Below, piece by piece: positions 45,849 through 56,870 of a stretch of DNA of 64,000 bases. Under the pieces are notes generated by a model that made no database searches, was not told the DNA's origin, and was given only the letters and a program-made list of their open reading frames with translations. The stretch covers positions 33,116 to 97,115 of the forward strand of contig CALDYR010000002.1 of the NCBI GenBank assembly GCA_937944405.1. The letters are read 5' to 3'. The number at the start of each line of letters is the position of its first letter. Positions within the stretch are counted from its first letter, which is position 1. Source of the stretch: an uncultured Pirellulaceae bacterium (GTDB taxonomy: Bacteria; Planctomycetota; Planctomycetia; Pirellulales; Pirellulaceae). The position numbers and the translations under genes were made by a program.

Positions 45849-48281
45849 TTATTTAATTTTGTTATCGCCGGCGTTCTCGCTTTGATCAATGGTTACGGGC
45901 CAACCCGGGAATTGGTTCTCTGGATTACCGTCGGTGGCGTCAATCAGAAACCGAAAGGATTCTAAGGTATACGTTTTCGCGGCGGTGTCGATCGTCACCA
46001 TACCGAACCCGCTGCCTTTTTGGTGGGCTAATTCGTAGCGATTCTTTTTGGTTCCGATCTCTGGATTACCGACGGCGTACACGTAAACCAGGTTGCCGAA
46101 TCCATCGGTATACTCCCCGGTGTTGTCAAAACCATGTTCGGGACGATTCTTGTGAGGCATTCCCGCTTCATCGGGCAGCCACCAACGCGGGTACCCTGCA
46201 GAAATCGCGGGGGTGCAGAATGACCAAAAACTGTCGCGCTGACTCTCAACTCCGTACTGACTGAGCGTCGTCAGGTGCTGGTCGCCATTGACGTGCAGCG
46301 GCATCGCAGGCTTGAGAATGTTGATCGCGTTATTGCGCGGGGTTTGCGGCCACGCTCCCGAATCCAGGTCACCTTTGAGGTAACCGTCGCGCGATCCGTG
46401 GTGAGTGGCAACACCGGCAAATACGGTCTGGCTAAGCAGCACCTTCAGCTTATGCCCACGCCAATCGTCGACCCAATGGCGGAGAAAATCCTCTTGTCGC
46501 TGCCCCAGCAAAACCAGCCCCGGTTTATCCAGCGTAGCGGTGTCGAAGTCTTTATCGAGAACGTGGTCTGCCCGGCCTTCCCCAGTGAAGACGTGCTCGG
46601 GCCCGCTTTTGAACTGGCGATCAGAGATAATTGCAAAACTAACGTCACCGTAGACCATATCGCCGTAATAAACACTGATCCCCTGTTTCACCGGCGTATC
46701 GTCGTAATAATCCGGATGGTGTCCAACGGTCGTCTTATGCACCGCGTTGACCATCGAAGCCGGTTCCCGATAGCCACCATGAGAAGAAGCGTCGTCGACT
46801 GCGGTGCGCATCGCGGCACCCGATTCGCCCCAGATATTGCCGTGAAAAACGTCATGGTCATCCGGCAAACAAATGGTGGGGGCGTTCTTCATCGCATAAC
46901 GAAACGCCCAACCGTGCATGTAGTATTTGCGCAAGTAATTCAAGATCGCTCGATCTGCCGGTTCGCGAATCAATCCATAACCACCATGGCCTTCATAAAG
47001 TTGATCACCGGAAAAGTAAACCATGTCGGGATCAAGCTTAACGACGTTGTCGGCCACTGGTGCATAGGGAAATCCATAGTCTTTCTGGCACGTCAACGCC
47101 GCCAAACGCAAGGCGCGACCGGTCGGGTTAGCCTTAATCGTGCCCTCCCATACCGATTCGGTTTTCTTGCCGCTGCGATGAAGTTCCTGATAGACAACCT
47201 TATATGGCGTCTCTGTTTTTTCATCCCAATTAGGGATGCGGAAGGATGCCACCCAAGCGTCTTGATCCAAGGGCGCGGTTGCTAGAATCTCCCATTGCCC
47301 ATTTTTCTTAATCCATAGCTCGACATCTTGGTTGTCTTGTTTCCCCATCGGACCGGTCAAAGCTGAGAACTTCATGACAAACCCATCAGCGCCCCGCGAA
47401 TCCGAAAGTGAGTACATCGACCACAACAGGGGGCCAAACCGATTGTCGGGCTTAGGGGTGAACGCGTCACCGCTGACAGCCCAATCGTTGAAGCGGTACC
47501 GACCTCCGCTCCCGTGCCACCACTGGCTTTTCTTCTTCCCTTTGACTTTGCCTTTCCCTTTCCCTTTGCCGCCTCTTCGGGGTAAAATGAAATTGTTGAC
47601 GATCGCCACATTCCCCAGCAAACTATCGGGGGCGACTTGATGCTGTAGCGTTGAGATTTCGGTACCGTCGGAGGCGGTCGCAGTTAGGGTCAGGGAATAC
47701 GAATCACCGTCAGGTGATCCACTGAGACTGAGCGTAACGTCTTGTGGGTTGGCTAATCCTTGTGCCGCAACGCTTTGATTGCCGATTTTCAGCCTGCCAC
47801 CAGCGATGCCAACGGGAATCCCGTTTCGAGAAAAAGCGTTGCTGCGGTATTCATTGAGTTCACTGCGGACCCCAATCTGAAAACCGACGCCATGATCGTT
47901 GGCGTCCGATTGAACCTGAGAAATCTTCACCGACATCAAGAACCGCCCTTGAGGATTGGTCAGCTGATGCGTCAACAGTTGCACGTTGCGAAAGATACCA
48001 TCGGAGGAACATTCAGCAGCCCCATCCACGACTCGCCAATCTTCCATCGGATTAGCCCAGCAATCACCGCTGAGAAAGGTACGGTCGAACGTGTCCGACC
48101 AATTGATATTGGTGGCGTTGACGGTTTCTGTGGAAGTTGCGGACATTTCCGAGTCACAAGACGGCGCTGGTGCTACCATAGCGGCGGTCGTTTGCCGATG
48201 AAACGCAAACGGGGCACAAACGACCCCAACGGCATTACTAATCAACGTTCTCAAAGCGGCTCGACGACTTTTGGATGGCAT
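45849..48281 (-). CDS. phoD: PhoD-like alkaline phosphatase
   Basis: An 810-residue secreted phosphoesterase. An N-terminal Arg/Ala-rich signal ([15 protein letters not shown]) suggests Tat export. A first beta region with [12 protein letters not shown] is followed by a Fn-like domain, then the metallophosphatase domain: [12 protein letters not shown] (metal Asp), [12 protein letters not shown] (Asp-His pair), [13 protein letters not shown], and [12 protein letters not shown] near the end. Calcium/iron-dependent PhoD enzymes release phosphate from diesters. The protein is larger than classical PhoD because of the N-terminal modules. It points away from the neighbouring sulfatase gene. Confidence 0.8.
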   Translation of the reverse strand: MPSKSRRAALRTLISNAVGVVCAPFAFHRQTTAAMVAPAPSCDSEMSATSTETVNATNINWSDTFDRTFLSGDCWANPMEDWRVVDGAAECSSDGIFRNVQLLTHQLTNPQGRFLMSVKISQVQSDANDHGVGFQIGVRSELNEYRSNAFSRNGIPVGIAGGRLKIGNQSVAAQGLANPQDVTLSLSGSPDGDSYSLTLTATASDGTEISTLQHQVAPDSLLGNVAIVNNFILPRRGGKGKGKGKVKGKKKSQWWHGSGGRYRFNDWAVSGDAFTPKPDNRFGPLLWSMYSLSDSRGADGFVMKFSALTGPMGKQDNQDVELWIKKNGQWEILATAPLDQDAWVASFRIPNWDEKTETPYKVVYQELHRSGKKTESVWEGTIKANPTGRALRLAALTCQKDYGFPYAPVADNVVKLDPDMVYFSGDQLYEGHGGYGLIREPADRAILNYLRKYYMHGWAFRYAMKNAPTICLPDDHDVFHGNIWGESGAAMRTAVDDASSHGGYREPASMVNAVHKTTVGHHPDYYDDTPVKQGISVYYGDMVYGDVSFAIISDRQFKSGPEHVFTGEGRADHVLDKDFDTATLDKPGLVLLGQRQEDFLRHWVDDWRGHKLKVLLSQTVFAGVATHHGSRDGYLKGDLDSGAWPQTPRNNAINILKPAMPLHVNGDQHLTTLSQYGVESQRDSFWSFCTPAISAGYPRWWLPDEAGMPHKNRPEHGFDNTGEYTDGFGNLVYVYAVGNPEIGTKKNRYELAHQKGSGFGMVTIDTAAKTYTLESFRFLIDATDGNPENQFPGWPVTIDQSENAGDNKIK

Positions 48282-48675
48282 TATTGACGTTCCTGAGCTT
48301 TGTTAGGCTAAACTAAAAGAAGCGGGCCCCCCCCGAAGAAAAGGTCGGTCCACAAGGCTACTGCCATCATTCTACTGACGGGCAGATAAATCTGACACCG
48401 TCTCTCACGAGATTTGTTCTCACTAGATTTTTAAATCCTGGCGAATAGAAGTCCAAATTGTCCCTGATCGGGTGTGATAAGATGGGGCGATTGCGAACGC
48501 GATCTACCTAGAACTATCAAGGTTGCAGCCAGACGCTCGCAAAGTAGTAAAATGCGGGTTTACGTTGCGATTTGGGGACGCCTTCCCTCAATTTTCAGTG
48601 AAGGCTGGCTTCGAAAGTGCAGCCGTATTCACGTGCTGGCTTCATCGCCGAACTAACGACAGGAAATCGATTGAC
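48282..48675. other. Divergent intergenic region
   Basis: 394 bp between the phosphatase and sulfatase genes. It includes the open extension to 48523 which lacks family sequence. No repeats or RNA found. Confidence 0.4.
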
Positions 48676-50295
48676 GTGTTAATTTTTAAGTCGCTGGCGT
48701 TCTTTCTTTTAACGTTGTTGAATTTGAATTTGACCTTCGCTGAAGAGCGCCCCAATATCCTATTTGTCGCCATTGATGATTTGAGACCTGAATTGGGATG
48801 CTACGGTTCGCCGATCGCAGTGACCCCAACGATGGATTCACTGGCCGCAGGTGGTCTGATGTTCAATCGAGCCTATTGCCAACAAGCCATTTGCCGGCCT
48901 TCCCGAGCCAGTCTCATGACGGGGCTTCGACCAGAGACAACGGGGCTGTTTCACAACTATGTTTCGCTGCGGGAATTGCAACCGGAGATCTTAACATTGC
49001 CCCAGCATTTTATCGCCAACGGCTATCAAGCGGCTTACAGTGGAAAAGTTTTCCATCATGGCGACACCGATGAAGCGTTTTCTTGGAACGTCAAAGCGAC
49101 AAAGACGAATTTAAAAAAACCACTCGCCTACGCGTTGCCCGAAAACATTAAGTTGCGGAAGGAAAACCGCAAACGAATGACCAAAAAATACGGCGAAGCG
49201 GCACGGTATGGGCTCGGTAGCGGTCCGGCTTACGAACAAGCTGATGTCGCCGATGAGGTGTATGTAGACGGTTATAACACGCAAACCGCAATTGCGACGC
49301 TCAAAGAAATGGTCAAAGATGACCGCCCCTTTTTCCTCGCGATGGGTTACAAACTCCCCCACTTAAACTGGGTAGCCCCGAAAAAGTACTGGGATCTTTA
49401 CCAGCGCGATCAAATTCCATTGGCACAGCAAACCACCGCCCCCGAGGGCGGTGCGGCGATGGGTTTGCATGCCTCGTTCGAACTGCGAACACGCGCCGGA
49501 ATTCCCAAAACCGGACCTATCAACGACGAATTGGCCAGGACTTTGAAACATGCCTATTTGGCCAGTGTCAGCTACGTCGACGCTCAATTAGGGTTGTTGA
49601 TTGATGCGTTGAATCAAACAGGGTTGCGCGACAACACCATCATTGTCATCTGGAGCGATCATGGCTGGCACCTAGGTGACATGGGTGTCTGGGGCAAAGC
49701 GACCAACTACGAAATTGGCACCCGTGTACCTCTGATCGTCTGGACACCGGACATGAAATTACAACGGCACCAATCCGATGCCTTGGTCGAATTGATTGAT
49801 ATTTTTCCGACGTTGTGCGAATTGACAGGGGTCGAAAGTCCTAAACATCTGGAAGGGCGCAGTTTTGCCCCGCTGCTGAAGGATCCCGGCCAACCGTGGA
49901 AGTCCGAAGTCTTCAGCCAGTACCCCAATCCCGCATTGCGCGAATGGGCCGCCAATCCACTATCTGTGGGGATGCGTGAGACTTTTTTTGGTCCGTTACT
50001 CAAAGAGGTCGAACAAAAAATTGTTGACCAAATGGGGGACAAATGGGATCGAGAGTTGTTTGAAAACGATGTGATGGGATATGCCATCCGGACCGACCGT
50101 TACCGGTTGGTGCAGTGGCAAAATCACAAGAAAAAAGAATCCGAACCCATTTTTGTGGAGTTGTATGACCTCAACACCGACCCGAGTGAAACGTTTAACA
50201 TCGCGCAGGAGCAGCCGGAACTTGCATCCGCGCTTTCGGCGCGGCTCGAATCGCAAATGTTTCGGGAAAAATCACAACATAATCACAACAATTAA
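48676..50295 (+). CDS. Secreted sulfatase (iduronate-2-sulfatase-like)
   Basis: Hydrolyses sulfate esters, probably on algal or animal sulfated polysaccharides. 540 residues from the GTG at 48676, where the signal peptide begins (VLIFKSLAFFLLTLL); an AGGA stretch lies 12 nt upstream. Motifs: RPNILFVAIDDLRPELGCYG (metal Asp pair) and CRPSRASLMTGLRP, the CxPSR sequence whose Cys becomes formylglycine, and HGWHLGDMGVWGK. A formylglycine-generating enzyme must act but is not encoded here. Followed by the PSCyt1/DUF1549 gene 195 bp downstream. Confidence 0.92.
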   Translation: MLIFKSLAFFLLTLLNLNLTFAEERPNILFVAIDDLRPELGCYGSPIAVTPTMDSLAAGGLMFNRAYCQQAICRPSRASLMTGLRPETTGLFHNYVSLRELQPEILTLPQHFIANGYQAAYSGKVFHHGDTDEAFSWNVKATKTNLKKPLAYALPENIKLRKENRKRMTKKYGEAARYGLGSGPAYEQADVADEVYVDGYNTQTAIATLKEMVKDDRPFFLAMGYKLPHLNWVAPKKYWDLYQRDQIPLAQQTTAPEGGAAMGLHASFELRTRAGIPKTGPINDELARTLKHAYLASVSYVDAQLGLLIDALNQTGLRDNTIIVIWSDHGWHLGDMGVWGKATNYEIGTRVPLIVWTPDMKLQRHQSDALVELIDIFPTLCELTGVESPKHLEGRSFAPLLKDPGQPWKSEVFSQYPNPALREWAANPLSVGMRETFFGPLLKEVEQKIVDQMGDKWDRELFENDVMGYAIRTDRYRLVQWQNHKKKESEPIFVELYDLNTDPSETFNIAQEQPELASALSARLESQMFREKSQHNHNN

Positions 50296-50489
50296 CACAC
50301 GCCGTAACTGTTGGAGAAAACCGTTTGCTGCGGTTACTTAACAGTTAAATCACAGCCCCAAGCTGTTCAGAATAACGTAGAATTGAATGATTACCGGTCC
50401 GTTTTTGGGCGACACGTTTGACGACAACCGATTAAGGCCACCGAGCATTAAAAAAACGTTACTTTAGAAAAAAACGTTGAAATAGAAAA

Positions 50490-53303
50490 ATGATCACAAA
50501 TAAACACATGACTGCCTTGAGTCACTTACGTCGATTTGCGTTGACACTAATGATCATCGGCTGTCCTGCTATTAGCGGGTTGACGCCGGTTCATAGTCAG
50601 GAAATTGATTTTGAAAACGACGTATTGCCGATCCTCGAAGACAACTGCATGTACTGTCATGGGGAAGACGAACAGGAGTCGGGATTCCGGCTTGATAGTC
50701 GTGTGGGACTTCTCAAGGGCGGTGATTATGGCGACCCCGTCTTGGTCCCCGGCCAACCCGACAAAAGTGCTTTGGTGACCGTTATTGAATACGGTGATAC
50801 TGATCTCGCGATGCCGCCCGATGGAAAGATGGACGATGAAGATATCGCAGTTTTAAAAAAATGGGTTGAACAAGGTGCCCACTGGCCAGGTCAAATGGAT
50901 GATGTCGTCGTGCGCGAAAAATCAGAACATTGGGCCTATCAAGGCGTGGTCAAACCACCTGTGCCAGAAATAGCACCGGATTTCCCTCAGCAAAATGAAT
51001 TAGACAAGTTCCTGCAGGCGAAATTGTTAGAGCAAAAAATCACGCCTTCGCCTGAGGCCGACCCACGTTCACTGATCCGCCGTGCGTCGGTGGTGTTGAC
51101 CGGAATTCCACCAACCCAACAAGAAGTTACCGATTTTCAAACCGCATATCAAAACGCCCCCAACAAAGCCTACGGCGACCTTGTCGACCGTTTGATGGCG
51201 TCACCGCACTACGGTGAACGGTGGGCCCAGCATTGGTTGGACGTGATTCGATGGGCAGAGACCAACGGTTCTGAGAGCAACCTCTACCGTAAGAACGCTT
51301 GGGTCTATCGTGATTACGTCATTGACGCCTTCAACAGCGACAAACCCTATGACCAATTCATCAAAGAACAACTTGCCGGCGATACGCTCGGGGTGGGCAG
51401 TGCCACCGGTTTTTTGGTCGCCGGTCCCCACGTCCCCGCCGCGACGGTGGGCCGTGAACCCACCGCCCAACGCCAAGCCCGCGCTGACCGCGTGGACGAA
51501 GTCTTGCAAACCGTTGGCGCATCAATGATGGGTGTCACCATCGGATGTGCGCGATGCCACAACCACAAATTTGATCCTATTTCGATCGGCGATTATTACT
51601 CCATGTCAGCGGTGTTCGAAGACGTCGAATTCGGTAGCCGCCGCCCCGAGTACCACGACGGCGCTGCGGTTCTACAACGTGCTCAATCGCTATCGGCCAA
51701 AGTCGAGCAACAACGTAAAACCGTTCAAGCACTGGGCCCGTGGTTAGAAAAGTCGCCGGGGATGATAACTCTGCGTTTTGCTCCGAAAGAAATTACCGGT
51801 TTTCGCATTGAATTTCTCCAGCCTTCGATTCGCATCGATGAAGTTGAAATGTTCGGGCCCACAGCGCCTCTGAAGAATCTGATCGGCAAAAGTAGCGGAG
51901 TAATCGTCAGTCAGAACCCCAAGTTAGAGAAATCCGGAAGTCCGATCGGCAACATCAACGACGGACAAATCGGAACAATGGCTTGGGCTGCTGTCGCTGA
52001 AAAACGAGCTAAAGAGAGGCCTTGGGTTGAGTTCGCGTTCACCAAACCCCAGACGGCGGCTTGGATGACGATCAGTAACAACCGCGAAGATGCATCCGAC
52101 ACAGACTATTTAGCCAAAATGGCTACTAGCTTCCGCGGCAAGTTCGTCTTGAAAGTAAAACCGGTAGATGGTGATTGGGAAACCGTTGCTGGTAGCGCCG
52201 ATTTTATAAAACTGGGCAAAAAGTCCCCGAAACGAGCCGCCGCAATCGCGAAGCTGCAAAGGTTTCTGGACCAGTTGTACCAACAAGGTCCACAGCCGAG
52301 CTTCATTGGGAGATTCATTGAACCAGGAAAGTCGTATGTCCTGCGACGAGGCAGCCCTGAAAATCGTGGCGACGAAGTATTCCCCGCCGGTTTAACAGAG
52401 CTCAACGGAGATCTCGATATCCCGCTAGACGCTGACGGAAGCCTGCGTCGTAAAGCGTTTGCCGATTGGTTAACAAAGGCCGAAAATCCGCTCACCGCCC
52501 GAGTGATGGTGAACCGGTTGTGGCATCACATCTTCGGCCAAGGCATCGTCTCCACTCCCAGCGATTTCGGAGAGGCCGGCGCGCTGCCAACCCATCCTGA
52601 ATTGTTAGATTGGATGGCCAGCGAATTTGTTGCCCCCGCCACCGCCCCACAAGGCAATGCCAAACCTTGGTCGGTTAAGCACATGGTCCGGATGATTGTG
52701 ATGTCACATGCCTTCCGCCAATCCAGCCTGCCGCGCGATGAATGCTTGCCGGTTGATGCAGGAGCGACGCTGTTGTGGCGATTCCCGCCCCGCCGTATCG
52801 AAGCCGAAGTCATTCGCGATTCGATCGTCAAAGCTTCCGGATCGCTAGACACTAAGATCGGTGGAAAGAGTTACCGCATCCACAACGTGAAGAAACGATA
52901 CGCCCAATGGAAAGTTGTAGACAACTACAGCGCCGACACGTGGCGTAGGCTAATCTATCAAGAACGTATGCGGCGCGTTGACGACAAAAACTTTACCGCC
53001 TTCGACTTTCCAGACTGTGGCCAAATCCGTGCGCGGCGTCCCGTTTCAACCACGCCACTGCAGGCACTCAACTTGATGAACAGTGACTTCGTTGTTCAAC
53101 AAGCAAAACTGATCGCCAAACGAGCGGAACAAGATTCCGATGGCGACCTCGGCGCCGCAGTGGCACGGTGTTTTGAACTGTTACTAAATCGTCAACCAGC
53201 GTCAGATGATCTGGAAATCTGTTTAGATATCGCCGAAAACGAAGGATTAGATATCGTTTGCAGAGCCTTAGTTAATTCCAATGAATTCGCGTTTCTACCG
53301 TAA
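50490..53303 (+). CDS. PSCyt1-DUF1549-DUF1553 protein
   Basis: A 937-residue secreted protein of the planctomycete-specific type. After the signal peptide, a c-type cytochrome-like PSCyt1 domain has CMYCHGEDEQESGFRLD (CxxCH, about residue 55). Then comes DUF1549 with LIRRASVVLTGIPPTQQE and HYGERWAQHWLDVIRWAET; DUF1553 at the C-terminus has NPLTARVMVNRLWHHIFGQG and FPPRRIEAEVIRDSIVKASG. The family's biochemical role is unproven; it often accompanies sulfatases and DUF1501 proteins, as here. A redox role is suggested by the haem motif. Confidence 0.93.
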   Translation: MITNKHMTALSHLRRFALTLMIIGCPAISGLTPVHSQEIDFENDVLPILEDNCMYCHGEDEQESGFRLDSRVGLLKGGDYGDPVLVPGQPDKSALVTVIEYGDTDLAMPPDGKMDDEDIAVLKKWVEQGAHWPGQMDDVVVREKSEHWAYQGVVKPPVPEIAPDFPQQNELDKFLQAKLLEQKITPSPEADPRSLIRRASVVLTGIPPTQQEVTDFQTAYQNAPNKAYGDLVDRLMASPHYGERWAQHWLDVIRWAETNGSESNLYRKNAWVYRDYVIDAFNSDKPYDQFIKEQLAGDTLGVGSATGFLVAGPHVPAATVGREPTAQRQARADRVDEVLQTVGASMMGVTIGCARCHNHKFDPISIGDYYSMSAVFEDVEFGSRRPEYHDGAAVLQRAQSLSAKVEQQRKTVQALGPWLEKSPGMITLRFAPKEITGFRIEFLQPSIRIDEVEMFGPTAPLKNLIGKSSGVIVSQNPKLEKSGSPIGNINDGQIGTMAWAAVAEKRAKERPWVEFAFTKPQTAAWMTISNNREDASDTDYLAKMATSFRGKFVLKVKPVDGDWETVAGSADFIKLGKKSPKRAAAIAKLQRFLDQLYQQGPQPSFIGRFIEPGKSYVLRRGSPENRGDEVFPAGLTELNGDLDIPLDADGSLRRKAFADWLTKAENPLTARVMVNRLWHHIFGQGIVSTPSDFGEAGALPTHPELLDWMASEFVAPATAPQGNAKPWSVKHMVRMIVMSHAFRQSSLPRDECLPVDAGATLLWRFPPRRIEAEVIRDSIVKASGSLDTKIGGKSYRIHNVKKRYAQWKVVDNYSADTWRRLIYQERMRRVDDKNFTAFDFPDCGQIRARRPVSTTPLQALNLMNSDFVVQQAKLIAKRAEQDSDGDLGAAVARCFELLLNRQPASDDLEICLDIAENEGLDIVCRALVNSNEFAFLP

Positions 53304-53554
53304 TCATAAACGTGCGGAAATCGGCTTAGGAAATTGGATTAGGAAATCGCATTAAAAACCTAAGACGTTGCAGGTGGAAATTGTTTCCAACCGCAGTAAG
53401 TGTAAAACCTTGTGCCCCTGAATGTTATTCACCCCCCAAAATGTGGGTGTGAAGTAAGGCCCGACATTTGCCATAAAGATTCTTTGAGCGATTGCTTGGC
53501 CCAGTGCAGGACAAATTGTTCAAACCCGAACCTGATTTAAGTTGTTAAACCGCT

Positions 53555-55060
53555 ATGAATGAATCTGAAAAAGTATCGTTTCTTGGTCGTCGATTACTCG
53601 ACCGCCGCAACTTCCTTCACACCGCTGGACTTTCAACTGCAGGAATTGCGCTGACCAGCATTCTTGCATCCGAAGGCTTGTTAGGAAAAGATTCTTCCCA
53701 TAGCGCAGGCGGGAAGACGCCGATTCGTCCAGAAATCAATCCGAAGATGCCTTATGCACCTCGGTTGCCTCACTTTGACACAGCGGCGAAACAGGTGTTG
53801 GTTATTTACTGCCCCGGTGCCGTCAGCCATGTTGACACATTCGACTACAAACCGGCGCTGATGAAGATGCACGGCAAAAAGCCGCCCGGATTACCGGCGG
53901 TCACTTTTGAAGGGCCCACGGGGAATATCGCGAAACCGTTTTGGGACTTCAAACCGCGAGGACAAACCGGAAAAATGGTCTCTGATTTGCTGCCCAACTT
54001 GGCCGAACAAGTCGATGATTTTTGTTTCTTTCATTCTTTGCACACCGACACCAGCGCCCACCCACAAGGGGAAAACTTCTTCAACACCGGGTTCACGATG
54101 GAGGGCTTTCCCTCTTTTGGTGCTTGGGTAACCTACGCTTTGGGAACCGAAAATCAAGAACTTCCGGCGTTTGTCGCGATCAATGACCCGCGCGGCCTCG
54201 CCCGTAGTGGCAAGAACAATTTCGGCAGCGGTTTTCTTCCGGCAGCTTTTCAAGGCACCGACTTCAGCGCGAAAAACCCGCCATCGAATCTGTTCCGTCC
54301 CAAGTCCTACACCAGCCGCACAGACCAACGCACCGTCGATTTGCTGCAACGGTTGAACGCTCAGCATCTCCAGCATTACCCTGGCGACGCAGATCTTGCG
54401 GGGCGTATCGCCAGTTACGAACTGGCCGGAAAGATGCAAACATCGGTTCCTGAAGTAATGGATATTTCCGGTGAAACGGCGGCAACTTTGAAAATGTACG
54501 GTACCGATACCGGCAGCGATTTGAAAAAGGAATACGCCAAAAATTGCATTTTGGCCCGACGACTGATCGAAAAAGGTGTCCGAGTCGTTCAATTGTTTAA
54601 CGGCAGCGACCCCGCCGGTGGCAACGGTATCACCAACTGGGATTCGCATTCAAAAATCAAAAAAACGCATGCGATGCAAGCCGAAATCATGGACCAACCT
54701 ACCGCCGCGCTGATCGCCGACATGAAACAACGCGGATTGTTAGACGACACCTTAGTGGTATGGGCGACGGAATTCGGCCGCATGCCATTCCTCCAAGCAA
54801 ACGGTACCGGGCGTGATCATAATCCTGACGCCTTCACCTGCTTTATGACCGGCGCCGGCGTGAAAAAAGGATTCAGCTACGGTGAAAGTGACGAATTCGG
54901 TTTCAAAGCGGCGGTCGATAAAACCAGCGTCTACGACTTCAACGCGACGTTGTTGCATCTGATGGGGTTAGACCACGAACGCCTCACCTTCTACCACAAC
55001 GGTTTAGAACGCAGGTTGACCAACGTGCACGGTCACGTGATCAAAGACGTACTGGCGTAA
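53555..55060 (+). CDS. DUF1501 secreted protein
   Basis: A 501-residue protein with a Tat-type signal (LLDRRNFLHTAGLSTAGIA). The DUF1501 core contains LVIYCPGAVSHVDTFDYKPA, GFPSFGAWVTYALG, ARRLIEKGVRVVQLFNG, NWDSHSKIKKTHAM and VVWATEFGRMPFLQ, then GRDHNPDAFTCFMTGAG. The fold is related to alkaline phosphatase/sulfatase proteins, and the conserved Asp/His suggest metal binding, but no activity is established. It follows the DUF1549/DUF1553 gene by 251 bp, the usual order, and probably shares its function. Confidence 0.93.
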   Translation: MNESEKVSFLGRRLLDRRNFLHTAGLSTAGIALTSILASEGLLGKDSSHSAGGKTPIRPEINPKMPYAPRLPHFDTAAKQVLVIYCPGAVSHVDTFDYKPALMKMHGKKPPGLPAVTFEGPTGNIAKPFWDFKPRGQTGKMVSDLLPNLAEQVDDFCFFHSLHTDTSAHPQGENFFNTGFTMEGFPSFGAWVTYALGTENQELPAFVAINDPRGLARSGKNNFGSGFLPAAFQGTDFSAKNPPSNLFRPKSYTSRTDQRTVDLLQRLNAQHLQHYPGDADLAGRIASYELAGKMQTSVPEVMDISGETAATLKMYGTDTGSDLKKEYAKNCILARRLIEKGVRVVQLFNGSDPAGGNGITNWDSHSKIKKTHAMQAEIMDQPTAALIADMKQRGLLDDTLVVWATEFGRMPFLQANGTGRDHNPDAFTCFMTGAGVKKGFSYGESDEFGFKAAVDKTSVYDFNATLLHLMGLDHERLTFYHNGLERRLTNVHGHVIKDVLA

Positions 55061-55087
55061 CCAACGTCCAGCGCTGACCGCCGGCTC

Positions 55088-56647
55088 CTACGATCCGACA
55101 TTCAATTTCATGAGAAATTTGAGAACCGATTGAGTGAAGGACGTGAGCTTCGTTTTGTTGAACTGATCGCCAAGCTTACGAATCGCTTCGGCTTGGGTTG
55201 GGTAGGGATGGATGGTGGAGCCGATTTTTGCCAGTCCCAGTTTATGCGTCATCGCGAGACAAATTTCAGAAATCATGTCCCCGGCGTTCTCCGCCACGAC
55301 GGTGGCCCCAACGATTTTATCACTTCCTTTGACGGTGTGAATTTTGACGAAGCCCTCGGGAACGCCTTCTAGAATAGCGCGATCGATGTGTTCAAACTGT
55401 TGAACGTAGGTGTCAATTTCAATACCGGCAGCCTTTGCATCAGCAGGGTACATACCTACATGAGCAATCTCTGGGGAGGTATAAGTCGCCCAGGGAATGA
55501 CTAAATCGCTGGCTTTCTTTTTGCCAAAGGGGCCTACGGCGAACAAAGCATTTTGGATCACAATCCGCGCTTGAAAATCAGCCGCGTGAGTAAATTTCAA
55601 CTTCGAACATATGTCACCGGCAGCGAAAATTCGGGGGTTGGTCGTGCACAGGTGATCATTGACGGTGACTCCGCTTTTGTCGAAATCGACATTGACCGCA
55701 GCGAGATTGAGATTGTCCGTGTTGGGGGCCCTGCCGACGGCAATCAATAATTCGTCGACGATGGTTTGAGATTCTTTTCCCTGTTGTTTGACGACCACCT
55801 TGATTTTACCGTCGTCGGTGGGACTGAGTTTCATGTCGTCACTATTGAGCAACACAGTGACGCCATCTTTTTCAAAAGCACGTGCCACGACCGCAGCGGC
55901 ATCGGCGTCTTCACGGGACAGAATCGATTGGCCACGTTCAAACAAAAAGACTGCGCTGCCAAACCGCGCAAAGGTTTGGGCCATTTCAGCTCCGATGGGC
56001 CCGCTGCCGACGATCCCCAGTCGCGGGGGCAGTTCGGTCAGGGAAAACAGATCTTCGTTCGTCAGATACTTGACCGTCTGAAGTCCTTCGATAGGAGGCG
56101 CCGAGGCACGTGCGCCCGCTGCGATGACGGCTTTCTTGAATTTGAGATCGGCCTTTGAACCATCAGCCCCAGACACGCTGACGGTTTGGTTGTCTTCGAA
56201 TTTGCCATCGCCAAAGAACACATCGATGCCCAATTCAGAAAACCGCTTCGCCGAATCGACTGGGCTGATGCTGGCTCGTAATTGCCGCATCCGTTCCATT
56301 GTTTTTTCAAAGTCGGTGTAAGCGCCGTCTGGGACATGGACACCAAACGCATTTGCATCCCGCACTGACGCGGCGACCCGTGCCGCACTGATGACGCCTT
56401 TGCTGGGCACACAGCCAACGTTGAGGCAATCCCCCCCCATCAATTCGCGTTCCACCAAAGCCACGCGCGCTCCTAGTCCGGCAGCACCGGCTGCCGTGAC
56501 AAGGCCCGCAGTGCCGGCGCCGATCACGACCAAGTGGTAGTTCGATTTCGGGGCAGGATTGGTCCATTGTGGGGGGCGAACATTTGACCGCAATCGAATG
56601 TTATGTTCGTCAAGGGGCGTGAGTTGAACCAATGGGTGTTGAGTCAT
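55088..56647 (-). CDS. Mercuric-reductase-like FAD disulfide oxidoreductase
   Basis: A 519-residue pyridine nucleotide-disulfide oxidoreductase. The FAD motif is VVIGAGTAGLVTAAGAAGLG, and the redox-active pair lies in GGDCLNVGCVPSKGVI. LGIVGSGPIGAEMAQTFARFG is the NAD(P)H motif, and the dimerisation domain has VPWATYTSPEIAHVGM and IHPYPTQAEAIRK. The metal-binding N-terminal domain and C-terminal Cys pair of true MerA are absent, so mercury reduction is unlikely to be the role. The substrate is unknown; it may reduce a disulfide or quinone. Confidence 0.85.
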   Translation of the reverse strand: MTQHPLVQLTPLDEHNIRLRSNVRPPQWTNPAPKSNYHLVVIGAGTAGLVTAAGAAGLGARVALVERELMGGDCLNVGCVPSKGVISAARVAASVRDANAFGVHVPDGAYTDFEKTMERMRQLRASISPVDSAKRFSELGIDVFFGDGKFEDNQTVSVSGADGSKADLKFKKAVIAAGARASAPPIEGLQTVKYLTNEDLFSLTELPPRLGIVGSGPIGAEMAQTFARFGSAVFLFERGQSILSREDADAAAVVARAFEKDGVTVLLNSDDMKLSPTDDGKIKVVVKQQGKESQTIVDELLIAVGRAPNTDNLNLAAVNVDFDKSGVTVNDHLCTTNPRIFAAGDICSKLKFTHAADFQARIVIQNALFAVGPFGKKKASDLVIPWATYTSPEIAHVGMYPADAKAAGIEIDTYVQQFEHIDRAILEGVPEGFVKIHTVKGSDKIVGATVVAENAGDMISEICLAMTHKLGLAKIGSTIHPYPTQAEAIRKLGDQFNKTKLTSFTQSVLKFLMKLNVGS

Positions 56648-56870
56648 ATCTGTTTCCTTTTGTAGTTGGATTAAGCCTTATTGACGCTTGTCGTCCCTGT
56701 TCCTTACTCAGATGACTACGTCGTGCTTGCTTTGCTTTCCAATCTACGAGCGCCCCAGTCGCACATTTCTCGGGCAGTGGGCTGACAAAGGCCCCAGACA
56801 GTAGAAAGCGGTAGTGCCAACAATCAACATGAATGAAACGGCCGCCCTACTGACCGTGCCCCGGACCGTA

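Noticed and set aside
46275..47285. 336-codon frame antisense to the PhoD-like gene
   Set aside because: No family sequence; the opposite strand has clear metallophosphatase motifs.
55088..56647. True mercuric reductase (merA)
   Set aside because: Lacks the N-terminal metal-binding domain and the C-terminal Cys pair, and no mer genes are nearby.
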